Shown: positions 42,875 to 51,449 of the stretch, in pieces
Position numbering within the stretch: the stretch's first letter is position 1
How the letters are laid out: each line of letters starts with the position of its first letter
Assembly (NCBI GenBank): GCA_007751475.1
Contig: CP036434.1
Span: forward strand, 2,666,001-2,730,000
Length of the DNA: 64,000 bases
Source of the DNA: Saltatorellus ferox
GTDB lineage: Bacteria; Planctomycetota; UBA1135; GCA-002686595
Direction: 5' to 3'
The notes under the pieces: generated by a model
Told to the model about the DNA's origin: nothing
Seen by the model: the letters and a program-made list of their open reading frames with translations, nothing else
Database searches by the model: none
Position numbers and translations under genes: made by a program

Positions 42875-44064
42875 GACGAGGCGTTTTTCCGCGGCTCGGC
42901 CGCGCGTCGTGCGCGCCTGCCGTGACGATTCTGGCGGCGGTCCTGTCGGGTGCGTGCGCCACGACGGAGAACCGTGAGGTGGTCGGGGAGGCGAAGCCCG
43001 TGCTCTCGGCCCCCAGGACGATGTCGGACGAGGAGCTGGAGGAAACTCGGGCGATCGAGCGGGCCGCGGCAGAATCGGCCGATCGGGCGGCGGCGGCCTC
43101 GGGGGATGCGGAAGCGATGCAGCTGGACTCGATCGCGGCCGGAGCACCGGCTGGACCCCCGGCGGGTGACACCGCAGGCGGGCCCGCGAAGGGCGCAGCC
43201 GCGCCGGACGTGGGGGCGGCGGGCCGGTCCGTCAGCTGGCCGTCCGGCGTCGATGCGACCCCCGACGACATCGCCAATTACACGATCGGAAGCGTCGCAG
43301 GGAGGAAGATCCCGCTTTCGGATCTCGTCGCCAAGTGGATCTGGCGGGAGCCCGCGCGGGTTCGCGCCATCCTCGACGACATCGTGCTCTCGCGGATCAT
43401 CATCTTCGAAGCCGCGGCGCTCCAGATCGAACTCCCGGACGGCGCGATCAAGAAGGAGGTCGAGACCCGCCTCGCCCGGCTCCAGAAGGAAGCGGACGCG
43501 GCCGGGAAGACGTCCCTGGAGGCCTACATCCAGGAGGCTCTGGGCATGGAGCCCGAGACCTACCTCCGGTGCGCCCAGGAGGAAGCCGCCATCGATCTGC
43601 TCGCCCCTCGCTGCGTGCGCGCGTGGCTCCTGGCGAGCGATCACCGGGAGATCCGAGCGATCACGGTGAAGACGACGGCCGACGTGGACCAGGTGCAGGC
43701 CCGGCTGGCCCGCGGCGAGGCCTTTGCCGACGTGGCGAGGGCGCTCTCCATCGATCCTTCGAAGGAAGAGGGGGGCAGGCTTCCTCCGGTCGTCCGCGGG
43801 GGAGACCTCGCGCTGACCCGGACCGCTTTTGCCACCGAGGTGGGGGAGGTCGCCGGCCCCATCAAGGACCGCGAGAGCATGCTCTTCGTCTACGTGGAGG
43901 CTGCGCCTCCGCTCATCGAGGGCATGTGGTCCGAGGTCGGGGCGGAGGTCGAGGCGAGCCTCAAGGCCCGGGACATCGAGGATCCTGAATTCTGGCAGTG
44001 GAAGGCCCAGATGCTTGGCCGGTACGACGTGAACATGGACCCGTTCCTCGACCTGGTGAAATGA
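42871..44064 (+). CDS. SurA/PpiC-like lipoprotein chaperone, last gene of the pseudopilus operon (397 aa)
   Basis: Lipoprotein signal peptide with lipobox LSGAC (VTILAAVLSGACATTENREV). An Ala/Gly/Pro-rich linker runs to about residue 115, then a SurA-N-like helical domain (VRAILDDIVLSRIIIFEAAA, IKKEVETRLARLQKEADAAG). From about 265 it has a parvulin-like stretch (VDQVQARLARGEAFADVARA, LSIDPSKEEGGRLPPVVRGG, then AFATEVGEVAGPIKDRESML). The parvulin active-site His residues are not obvious, so this may be a chaperone only. Its place at the operon end suggests that it folds or escorts the large tip pseudopilin. Confidence 0.8.
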   Translation: MRRGVFPRLGRASCAPAVTILAAVLSGACATTENREVVGEAKPVLSAPRTMSDEELEETRAIERAAAESADRAAAASGDAEAMQLDSIAAGAPAGPPAGDTAGGPAKGAAAPDVGAAGRSVSWPSGVDATPDDIANYTIGSVAGRKIPLSDLVAKWIWREPARVRAILDDIVLSRIIIFEAAALQIELPDGAIKKEVETRLARLQKEADAAGKTSLEAYIQEALGMEPETYLRCAQEEAAIDLLAPRCVRAWLLASDHREIRAITVKTTADVDQVQARLARGEAFADVARALSIDPSKEEGGRLPPVVRGGDLALTRTAFATEVGEVAGPIKDRESMLFVYVEAAPPLIEGMWSEVGAEVEASLKARDIEDPEFWQWKAQMLGRYDVNMDPFLDLVK

Positions 44065-44076
44065 GCCCGGCTTTCG

Positions 44077-44100
44077 GGGCTCCGGCTTGAACTGGAGCCC
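44077..44100 (+). terminator. Small hairpin after the pseudopilus operon
   Basis: GGGCTCC pairs with GGAGCCC across a 10-base loop, 12 bases after the last operon stop. There is no T-run, so it may attenuate rather than end transcription into scpB. Confidence 0.28.
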
Positions 44101-44121
44101 GCGGATCGCGAACCTCGGGCC

Positions 44122-45030
44122 ATGTCGGACGCGCTCGTGAGTGAGGACAAGATGGAAGACGTCGATTCATCGGACGAGTACGAGGTCGTGGAAGACGAAC
44201 TCGACGAAGATCCCGAGGAGGAGGCGGCGCCGCGAGTCGAGGCCGAGTCAGACCTCGTCGACGATGACTACGTCGATGCGGACGACGAGTTCGATGGCGA
44301 CGTCGACTCCGAAGGGCAGCTCGACGAGCCCGAAGAGGACGACTCCGAAGAGGGCGATGGCTGGGCGGATGATGCACCAGCGGTCGACGAGGCGGTCGCC
44401 GATGTCTCCGAAGTCTCGACCACCGAAGGGGACCCCGTCGCGCAGGTCGAAGGCGAGGGCGAAGCCGAGGACGACGACAGCCGCGGTCCAGGGCCCGGCG
44501 CTAACCTCTCGGACGAGCAGATTACCGAGCGTATCTACGCGCTCCTCTTTGCGTCCCCGGAACCGCTCTCCGTCGGCAAGCTCGTGACGCTCCTCGAGCG
44601 TCCACAGGCGGCGCGTGTGCGGTCTGCCCTCGAGTCGATCGGTCGCCAGCTGGACTCCGGTCCGCTCCCGTATCAGCTGCGCGGCATCAAAGGGGGCTAT
44701 ACCCTGATGACCGTTCCGGAGATGGGCGAGGTCGTCGGCCGGCTGGCCAAGGGCGCCGCCGTCGAGCGCATCAGCCCCGCCGCGCTCGAGACGCTGGCGA
44801 TCGTGGCCTATCGCCAGCCCGTGACGAAGGCCGAGATCGAGGCGATCCGCGGCGTCCAGGCCGGGCCGATCCTCCGTTCGCTCGTGGACCGCTCTCTCGT
44901 CCGCGTCACGGGTCGGGCCGACGTACCCGGGCATCCGCTCCAGTACGGAACGACGAAGGACTTCCTCGATCGCTTCGGCCTGATGGGTCTCGGTGATCTC
45001 CCCAGGGACGCCGAACTCGCGAAGGACTGA
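44122..45030 (+). CDS. scpB: ScpB, condensin subunit, with acidic N-terminal extension (302 aa)
   Basis: Residues about 128-302 are a ScpB winged-helix protein: LSDEQITERIYALLFASPEP, LSVGKLVTLLERPQ, QLRGIKGGYTLMTVPEMGEV, then the highly conserved ISPAALETLAIVAYRQPVTK, EIEAIRGVQAGPILRSL and TTKDFLDRFGL. ScpB dimers bind the ScpA kleisin in the SMC-ScpAB condensin that acts in chromosome segregation. The first ~125 residues are almost entirely Asp/Glu/Ser (EVVEDELDEDPEEEAAPRVE) and are not part of the family; such extensions are probably disordered. The gene follows the lipoprotein by 57 bases. scpA is not in the window. Confidence 0.92.
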   Translation: MSDALVSEDKMEDVDSSDEYEVVEDELDEDPEEEAAPRVEAESDLVDDDYVDADDEFDGDVDSEGQLDEPEEDDSEEGDGWADDAPAVDEAVADVSEVSTTEGDPVAQVEGEGEAEDDDSRGPGPGANLSDEQITERIYALLFASPEPLSVGKLVTLLERPQAARVRSALESIGRQLDSGPLPYQLRGIKGGYTLMTVPEMGEVVGRLAKGAAVERISPAALETLAIVAYRQPVTKAEIEAIRGVQAGPILRSLVDRSLVRVTGRADVPGHPLQYGTTKDFLDRFGLMGLGDLPRDAELAKD

Positions 45031-45274
45031 GACGGCAGACTCGAAGGGCGCGGCTCCCCGCTCCGGACGATACGGATCCCGTTGCGCCCGATCCGAGACG
45101 GCGCACTGTCGTGAATGGAGAATCGTGCGGTGCCGCACCAGCCTCAGGGATCCGAGCAAGGTTATCTACCGGGTGGGCGCATCACGCTCCGAGGCGGAAG
45201 TACATCCAATCCGCCTCAGCGCCGCGATGCTCGATCGAGCGTCGCGGTGACCGCTTCTCCTGAATTCTGTCCCC

Positions 45275-46327
45275 ATGAGATCTCTGCTCACCGTCCTCGT
45301 CGCCTCCGTCGTCCTCGCTGTTCCCGCGGCTGCCCAATGCTGGACCAACAGTCTCTGGCACGGGCTCTCCGGGCTCCCCTCCACCGCCAACGGTGGTTAC
45401 GGCAACGTCGACCTGAGCGGCGCCTCCATGGTCAGTCCGGGCGTGATGCGCCTCGACAACAACGCCAACACAGGCAACGGCCAGGCCTTCCCGTGCCCGA
45501 CGCAGCTCGACGAGCCGCCGTTCATGGTCATCGAGGGCGAGACGCGCTGGATCTCCGGGACGAACACCGTTGGACTCGCGACCACCACGCAGGTCTCGAT
45601 CCACACCACGGCTTTTCCGGTTCTCCAGCTATCCTTCGAAGCGGATCGACTCGCGCTGAAGCGCGGCAATTTCATCGTTGGCGAGCGCCTGACGGACTGG
45701 AGCCAGTTCCACTCCTGGCGCGTCGAGATCGAGGTCGCGACGGACACGGCGCGGTTCTTCGTCGATGGCCAGATGCTCGGCGAAATGGTCGGGATCCAGT
45801 TCGGCGGCGCGAGCCAGCTCCGGATCACCTGGGGCAACGTGATCAAGACGTTCACGACGAACGCCGTCTCGGACTGGAAGCGCTTCAGCTTCAACGCCGC
45901 CTACACGTCCGAGATCGGCACGTACTGCGAGGGCAAGTCCGGCTCCAACGGCTGCGTCCCCGAAATCGGCTGGACCGGCTTCCCGAACCTGAGTTCGATC
46001 GGGCCCTTCGAGATCACGCTCGCCGAGGTCCCCGCGACGACCTACGGGATCCTCGCCTACTCCATCGATCAGGCGGCGGCCGCCCCGTTCCAGGGCGGCT
46101 ATCGCTGCATCGGAGGCACGCGCATCTTCCGGACCCCGGTCCAGTTCGCGGCCCTCTCCGGCGGCACGTGCGACGACGGACTGATCCGCTACGACTTCCG
46201 AGACGCCTACGCGAGCAACATGGCTCTGGCCCAGGGCACGTCCGTTTACGCCCAGTGGTTCTATCGCGACCCGGCGGGCGGCGGCTGGGGGCTCTCCAAC
46301 GGGCTTCAGTTCACGATCTGTCCCTGA
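45275..46327 (+). CDS. Secreted protein with Cys-containing C-terminal domain, unknown function (350 aa)
   Basis: Signal peptide (LLTVLVASVVLAVPAAAQ), then a beta-rich domain of about 200 residues that reads like a concanavalin/LamG fold (MVIEGETRWISG, WSQFHSWRVEIEVATDTARF, FVDGQMLGEM). The C-terminal ~130 residues begin YCEGKSGSNGCVPEIGW and run to a final LSNGLQFTICP with QWFYRDPAGG before it. I associate this Cys-delimited module with many secreted planctomycete proteins, from memory. No catalytic motif is visible. The gene has its own leader of about 240 bases. Confidence 0.7.
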   Translation: MRSLLTVLVASVVLAVPAAAQCWTNSLWHGLSGLPSTANGGYGNVDLSGASMVSPGVMRLDNNANTGNGQAFPCPTQLDEPPFMVIEGETRWISGTNTVGLATTTQVSIHTTAFPVLQLSFEADRLALKRGNFIVGERLTDWSQFHSWRVEIEVATDTARFFVDGQMLGEMVGIQFGGASQLRITWGNVIKTFTTNAVSDWKRFSFNAAYTSEIGTYCEGKSGSNGCVPEIGWTGFPNLSSIGPFEITLAEVPATTYGILAYSIDQAAAAPFQGGYRCIGGTRIFRTPVQFAALSGGTCDDGLIRYDFRDAYASNMALAQGTSVYAQWFYRDPAGGGWGLSNGLQFTICP

Positions 46328-46508
46328 AAGGAGCGGAGCGGAGCCGGTGCGGGCCCGTGAGCCGTCTCCAGAGCCCGCCCGATCTCTCCGAGCTCCCCCG
46401 GGGCTCGGCCAGACGGCCCCAAATCTCGTCTCCCGGGGTGGATCTTGGGGCCAGCCGTCCTTGCCACGCAGGAAAGGGCCCCCGTAGACTGTTGGGCCGC
46501 AGATTCAC

Positions 46509-46544
46509 CGAAGGGCGCGTGGCCATGCCGCCACGCGCCCTTCG
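46509..46544 (+). terminator. Perfect 15-bp hairpin upstream of the PpiD-like gene
   Basis: CGAAGGGCGCGTGGC (46509-46523) pairs perfectly with GCCACGCGCCCTTCG (46530-46544) across a six-base loop. It lies 180 bases after one stop and 45 bases before the next start. With no T-run it could be a terminator or a leader structure. Confidence 0.45.
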
Positions 46545-46589
46545 TCAGCCCTCCTGCATTCCCACCGCTCTCCATCCGGGGGCCACTCC

Positions 46590-48509
46590 ATGTCTGACAA
46601 GACCGAAAAGGTAACGCCAGAGGTGCTCGACGAGCACGGCGACGAGCTGATCCACGTTCCCACGGGGCAGAGCCGGCTGCGGTACATCGCGACCATCGGC
46701 CTGGTTCTCTTCCTCCTGATCATCTTCGTCGTCGCGGATCTCTTCCAGAGCTCGCTCACGGGCGGGGGCGGCGGCTCCGACGAGATCTTCCTCACCTGGC
46801 AGGATCCAGCGGACGGCGAGAAGCACGAGGTCAAGGAGTCGGAGTTCTTCGAGACGGCTCGCTTCCTCAGCAACATGGCGGCCTTCGGGATCTACACGCC
46901 CTACAGCCTCATCTTCGGGGAGCAGACGCAGAAGCGCAGCTCTCGTCCTGAACCGACGGAGCAGGACGTGGCTTCGTTCCTGATCTACGAGGAGATGGCC
47001 AAAGACGCAGGCATCGCCGTGTCGGACCAGGAGCATATCGATTTCCTTCGTTCGCGCTTCGGTTCGAACGAAGGTCTTGAGGCGGCGGCACGCCAGGCCC
47101 GCACCACGCGACTCGCGATCTCCGAGGACGCCCGACGCATCGAGCGCGTGGCCAAGCTCAATGGCCTGATGTTCTCGACGCTCGGCATTCCGGATCCGGA
47201 CGCCGTCGTCAAGACCTGGCAGGAAGGCCGTCCTGAGTTCAAGTTCCAGTCGATCAGCGTCAACCGCGACGATTTCCTCGCGACCGCCGAGGCCGAGGTG
47301 CCGGATGACGAGGCACTGGCCACCTGGTTCCACGAGCGTCCTGACTTCGAACAGCGCAAGCTCTACACCGAGGAGAAAGTCGTCCCGCGCGTGGCCTACG
47401 TGGTCCCCGGCGATGACTTCGACCCGGCGAAGCTCTTCGAGGCCTACCCCGCCCCGGAAGGCGTCGACCTCGACCAGCAGGCCCAGAGCTACTTCAGCCA
47501 GTTCCGGACCACTCGCTTCAAGGCGCCGGAGAAGGCCAAGCCCGAAGGCGACGAAGAGGTGGCCGAGCCCGATGAGATCCCGGAGAAGCCCTTCTACGAC
47601 TTCGAAGAGGTCGAGGAAGAGGTTCGAGCGGAGGCTCCGATCCACGCTGCCCTGACGGCGTTCGTGACGGACATGCAGGACCGCTCCGCCGAGGGCGCGA
47701 CCGTCGACCTCGCCGCCGAGGCCGAGGCGCTGGGTCTTACCGTGGTGGAAGGTGGTGAGCCGATGACCCGCGAGGAGATGACGGCCGCCGATACCTGGGG
47801 AAGCGCTCAGATCGCGAGCCAGCTCGCGTTCAGCTCCGCCAATGCGATCGTTCCCCGCGTGACCGCGACGCCTGACGCCCTCGTGGTGGCCCAGGTCGCT
47901 TCCAAGATCGAGCGCGCCGAACCGCCGTTCGAAGACATCCGGGATCAGGTGGCCACCCTGTGGGCCGAGCAACGCGCCGCCGAACTGGCGGTGGAATCCC
48001 TCGACTACCTGCGCCAGACGCTTGCCGCGAAGCCCGACGACGTGGAGAACGCGGACTGGACTCCGGAGATCGCCTGGATCGACCTCCAGAAGGCGGCCGG
48101 GGAGGCTGGCTACGCGACCTACGATCGCCCGTGGCTGGAGCGATCCGCCATGCCGGAGGGCCAGACCTTCCAGACGGCCACGCCGGTGAACCGCTACATG
48201 ATGATGACGCCGACGGTCTACGACATGGAGCCCGGAACGGTCGGACCGGCCGCCAAGGGCTCCGATGGGAAGACGGCGTTCCTGATCCGCTTCGACAGCC
48301 AGCGCGAGAAGGACGTGTCCGAGATCGACGCGAACACGGTGTTTCAGCTTCGCGGCCAGGCGGCCAACGAGCAGCTGCGTGAGTTCGGTGCCCAGGTTCT
48401 CCTCGGAGACGGCGCGTGGCTCGCGGAGCGCGCAGCGATCCGCTTCCCGAAGAACGAGGCGCGCGAGGCCGAGAAGAAGGCCAAGGAAGCGAACCCGACC
48501 GCCGGGTAG
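46590..48509 (+). CDS. PpiD/SurA-like membrane-anchored chaperone (639 aa)
   Basis: A single N-terminal transmembrane helix (IATIGLVLFLLIIFVVADLF, about residues 33-52) after a short cytoplasmic tail is the PpiD topology. A SurA-N-like block follows (VASFLIYEEMAKDAGIAVSD, HIDFLRSRFGSNEGLEAAAR). The middle has acidic stretches (PEGDEEVAEPDEIPEKPFYD). Later parts, such as APIHAALTAFVTDMQDRSAE and FEDIRDQVATLWAEQRAAEL, resemble the helical ends of PpiD. A clear parvulin catalytic domain is not evident, so it may be a chaperone without isomerase activity. A strong hairpin terminator follows. Confidence 0.75.
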   Translation: MSDKTEKVTPEVLDEHGDELIHVPTGQSRLRYIATIGLVLFLLIIFVVADLFQSSLTGGGGGSDEIFLTWQDPADGEKHEVKESEFFETARFLSNMAAFGIYTPYSLIFGEQTQKRSSRPEPTEQDVASFLIYEEMAKDAGIAVSDQEHIDFLRSRFGSNEGLEAAARQARTTRLAISEDARRIERVAKLNGLMFSTLGIPDPDAVVKTWQEGRPEFKFQSISVNRDDFLATAEAEVPDDEALATWFHERPDFEQRKLYTEEKVVPRVAYVVPGDDFDPAKLFEAYPAPEGVDLDQQAQSYFSQFRTTRFKAPEKAKPEGDEEVAEPDEIPEKPFYDFEEVEEEVRAEAPIHAALTAFVTDMQDRSAEGATVDLAAEAEALGLTVVEGGEPMTREEMTAADTWGSAQIASQLAFSSANAIVPRVTATPDALVVAQVASKIERAEPPFEDIRDQVATLWAEQRAAELAVESLDYLRQTLAAKPDDVENADWTPEIAWIDLQKAAGEAGYATYDRPWLERSAMPEGQTFQTATPVNRYMMMTPTVYDMEPGTVGPAAKGSDGKTAFLIRFDSQREKDVSEIDANTVFQLRGQAANEQLREFGAQVLLGDGAWLAERAAIRFPKNEAREAEKKAKEANPTAG

Positions 48510-48560
48510 GTCGCCTCGAGATCAGCGCCCGGGCCCGAGGCCACGGGCGTGGCGCGAAGC

Positions 48561-48600
48561 GGCGGCGCGGGCTCCACGGAGCCCGCGCCGCCTCTTTCTA
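48561..48600 (+). terminator. Rho-independent terminator after the PpiD-like gene
   Basis: GGCGGCGCGGGCTCC (48561-48575) pairs with GGAGCCCGCGCCGCC (48578-48592): a perfect 15-bp GC stem with a minimal loop, followed by TCTTTCTA. It separates two convergent genes and carries a T-rich tail on the plus strand only. Confidence 0.85.
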
Positions 48601-48648
48601 TAAGGTGGGCGAGCGGCGGGAGGGGCGCTCCCTTGACGTAGGGCCGGC

Positions 48649-50526
48649 TCAGGCCCGCGTGGCCCGCTTCAGCTGGACCTGGAACACCGTTCCGCCGCCC
48701 TCTCTGGGTAGCGCTCGTACCTTGCCTCGCATGGCACGGGCCTGCAGGGCGACGAGGTGCAGGCCGAGGCCGGTGCCTTTGGTCGAGCGCGTCGACTCAT
48801 CCCCGAGCCGGAGGAACGCCTCGAAGACTCTGGTTCGGTCCTTCTCGGGGATGCCTGGTCCGCGGTCCAGGACTTCCAGGAGCACGTGGCCCTTCTCACT
48901 CATCCGGGTTCGCACCAGGATCGGCTCGCCCGCGGGACCTTCCGCTCCGACGCTCACGGGGGCGTACTTGCGTGCGTTCTCCACGAGGTTCTGGACGATG
49001 ACGTGGATCCCGTCCTGGAGGACCAGGACGTGGGGGAGGCCCGGCGACAGGTCGAAGCGAATGTCGCCGATCGAGCGGCCGCCGACCATCTCCAGGTCTT
49101 CCTGCTGCTGGCGGATCTCCTCGTTGAGGTCGCCTGGCACCGGGTGGTGATTCTGGTCGAAGAGCTTGCGCCGGAGCAGCACGCGGTCCACCAGGCCGTC
49201 GAGGCGGTCGGACTCGCTCACGATGCGCGCCAGGTACTCGTTGCGCTTCTCCTCGCCCTGGACCCAGCCGTCGTGCAGCATTTCGCCGTAGAGCTTCACC
49301 GCTGCGATCGGCGTACGAAGCTCGTGGGTGACCGAGGCGACGAAGTTGCGCGTGCGCTCCGCTTCGATTCGGCTCGCGCGGATGCTGGAGAGGAGGAGGC
49401 GGATCCCGATCATCATCGAGATCGTGAGGATGAACGCCATGCCGCCGAACCAGGAGTTCTGGACCCGGAAGTCGCGTCTGAGCGAACTGGCGTCGGTCTT
49501 GATCCGCAGGATGTCAGGTGGCCAGTCGCTGCTCAGATGCCCGACGTAGCTGAGGCGTTCGAAGACCTTGACCTCCGCGACCGTCACGTCCGGGTTCGGG
49601 GGGATCTCCTGGTCGGCGAGGACCAGTTCCGGCGAGAGGCTGAGCACGCGTTCGGCCACGTCGGTCGGCATCGTCTCGAACATCCACTCGGAGTCGATCA
49701 CGAAGCCCTGCACGAGATGGACGGTACGTTCCAGGGCGTCGATGCACGACGGGAGCTGGGTCTGATCCTCGAGCTTCGGGATCGCGATGTTGCGGCTGGC
49801 GATGATCGACGGGTACTTCTGATCCTCGCGAGGGATCACCCGCAGGAGCATCGGCTGGACGTAGATCGCGTGATGATCGCGCCCGTCCTCTTTCTCTTCC
49901 GAGGCGAGTCCCGGGCGGTCCCTGAGAGCCGCCTTGCATTCGTCCAGTGTGCCGGTCGAGAGGTTGAGCACGACCGTCCGTACGAACGGGTACTCCAGGA
50001 CGGAGTAGCCCTCTTCCTGCTGCGCGCGCAGGAGTTCATCTTCCGCGACGATGGAGTCCCTGATGAGTGGGGCGGCGACCACTTCGGCCACGAGGTCCCG
50101 GATTCGCTGGGCAATCGGGTCCGGCCCCGGGAGCGCGTCGCCGCGGAGCACTTCGATCTCCGGCATGCCGCTCCTCGCACCCACCGAGAACGAGAACCAG
50201 CCCACGATGCCCGGGGGAGGATCGCCCGAGATCAGGGGTGACGGGGAGAGCTGCAGCGGCCCGAGGTCGTTGCGGTAGTACCAGCTGCGGTACTCCCAGA
50301 ACGGCCGCCCGGCTTCCCCGTCGAGCAGAGCGAGAACACGGACCGCGACCGATTCGCCGAGGCGCTCGGCCGCGTCCTCGCACTCGGCGGGAAGCTCGGC
50401 AAGGAGTCGCTGCTGGTCCCGCGTGAGCTGGCGAAAGAGCAGCGCACCGAAGACCACGGCCGGGAGTCCGACGAGCACGACGTAGAGAAAGAGCGCGGTC
50501 CTCCTGGAGGAGAACCTGCGCGCCAT
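48649..50526 (-). CDS. Membrane sensor histidine kinase (625 aa)
   Basis: Two transmembrane helices (ALFLYVVLVGLPAVVFGALL near the start and GGMAFILTISMMIGIRLLLS at about 360-380) flank a ~320-residue periplasmic sensor of unknown fold. HisKA has FVASVTHELRTPIAAVKLYG; the ATPase domain has NLVENARKYAPVSVG, LEVLDRGPGIPEKDR and GTGLGLHLVALQARAM. The ATG at 50526 is preferred over a TTG at 50556. It lies downstream of and close to the OmpR-type regulator gene (37 bases), so the two form a two-component pair. The signal is unknown, though the large periplasmic domain implies an envelope or external cue. Confidence 0.9.
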   Translation of the reverse strand: MARRFSSRRTALFLYVVLVGLPAVVFGALLFRQLTRDQQRLLAELPAECEDAAERLGESVAVRVLALLDGEAGRPFWEYRSWYYRNDLGPLQLSPSPLISGDPPPGIVGWFSFSVGARSGMPEIEVLRGDALPGPDPIAQRIRDLVAEVVAAPLIRDSIVAEDELLRAQQEEGYSVLEYPFVRTVVLNLSTGTLDECKAALRDRPGLASEEKEDGRDHHAIYVQPMLLRVIPREDQKYPSIIASRNIAIPKLEDQTQLPSCIDALERTVHLVQGFVIDSEWMFETMPTDVAERVLSLSPELVLADQEIPPNPDVTVAEVKVFERLSYVGHLSSDWPPDILRIKTDASSLRRDFRVQNSWFGGMAFILTISMMIGIRLLLSSIRASRIEAERTRNFVASVTHELRTPIAAVKLYGEMLHDGWVQGEEKRNEYLARIVSESDRLDGLVDRVLLRRKLFDQNHHPVPGDLNEEIRQQQEDLEMVGGRSIGDIRFDLSPGLPHVLVLQDGIHVIVQNLVENARKYAPVSVGAEGPAGEPILVRTRMSEKGHVLLEVLDRGPGIPEKDRTRVFEAFLRLGDESTRSTKGTGLGLHLVALQARAMRGKVRALPREGGGTVFQVQLKRATRA

Positions 50527-50563
50527 CCCGCCCCCGAATACGCCGCTCAGTGGCAAGACTCTG

Positions 50564-51295
50564 TCAGGCGTACCAGCGGTAGCCCTTGCCCCGGACCGTT
50601 TGGATCAGCTGCGGCTTGCTGGGCTCGGGCTCGACCTTGCGGCGCAGACCGACGATGTGAATATCGACCGTGCGCGTTTCGACGTTGGCGCTCTGGTAGT
50701 GCCACACGTCGAGGAGCAGGTCCTCGCGCGTCACGACACGGTCGTTGTGCTGGATGAGGTAGGCGAGGATGTCGCCCTCGCGCGGGGTGAGGGGGATGGT
50801 CTCGCCGTCTCGATGGACCTCGAGGCGCGCGAGATCGACCTTGATATCACCGGGCAGGTCCATGACCTGGGGCGCGGCTTCGCCCATGGTCTCGCGGCGG
50901 AACTGGGCCTCGATCCGCGCCAGGAGTTCGCGCGGCGAGAACGGCTTCTTCATGTAGTCGTCGGCGCCGGCCTCGAAGCCGCGCACGATGTCTTCCTCGT
51001 CGGCGAGGGCCGTCAGCACCAGGACGCGCACCGTGTGGTTGTCGGCGCGCAGCTTCTTCAGCACGTCGAGTCCGCTCTGGCCAGGGAGCATCAGGTCGAG
51101 GACGATCAGGTCGAAGCCGCCGTTCCGGGCGACGTCCAGCGCCGTGTTCCCGTCATGGGCAACGGCGGCCTCGAAGCCCGCGTGCTCGACGGCGTCCCGG
51201 ATCCCGATCGCGAGGGCCTCTTCGTCTTCGACGACGAGGATGCGGCGCTTGGATCCGTTGGGGGAGATGGAGGCTGGGTTCGTTTCCGAGGTCAT
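50564..51295 (-). CDS. OmpR/PhoB-family response regulator (243 aa)
   Basis: Receiver domain: ILVVEDEEALAIGIRDAVEH with the acidic pair, phosphoacceptor Asp in LIVLDLMLPGQSGLDVLKKL, VLVLTALADEEDIVRGFEAG, and Lys in DDYMKKPFSPRELLARI. The C-terminal winged helix has IPLTPREGDILAYLIQHNDR, then LLLDVWHYQSANVETRTVDI and VRGKGYRWYA. An in-frame start at 51367 would add 24 Pro-rich residues and is less likely. It precedes the membrane kinase gene on the same strand. Target genes are unknown. Confidence 0.92.
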   Translation of the reverse strand: MTSETNPASISPNGSKRRILVVEDEEALAIGIRDAVEHAGFEAAVAHDGNTALDVARNGGFDLIVLDLMLPGQSGLDVLKKLRADNHTVRVLVLTALADEEDIVRGFEAGADDYMKKPFSPRELLARIEAQFRRETMGEAAPQVMDLPGDIKVDLARLEVHRDGETIPLTPREGDILAYLIQHNDRVVTREDLLLDVWHYQSANVETRTVDIHIVGLRRKVEPEPSKPQLIQTVRGKGYRWYA

Positions 51296-51449
51296 GGGAT
51301 GTGGGAACGCGGTGGGTGGTGACGGTCCTGGGGGCTGGAAAGGTAGCACGTTACGTGCGTCATCCATGGGCCTTACGCTTCAACCTGACGTCCATCGAAG
51401 GCTATTTTCTGAAACGAATCGGGAGAGAGGGGCTTTGGCAACAGGGCTC

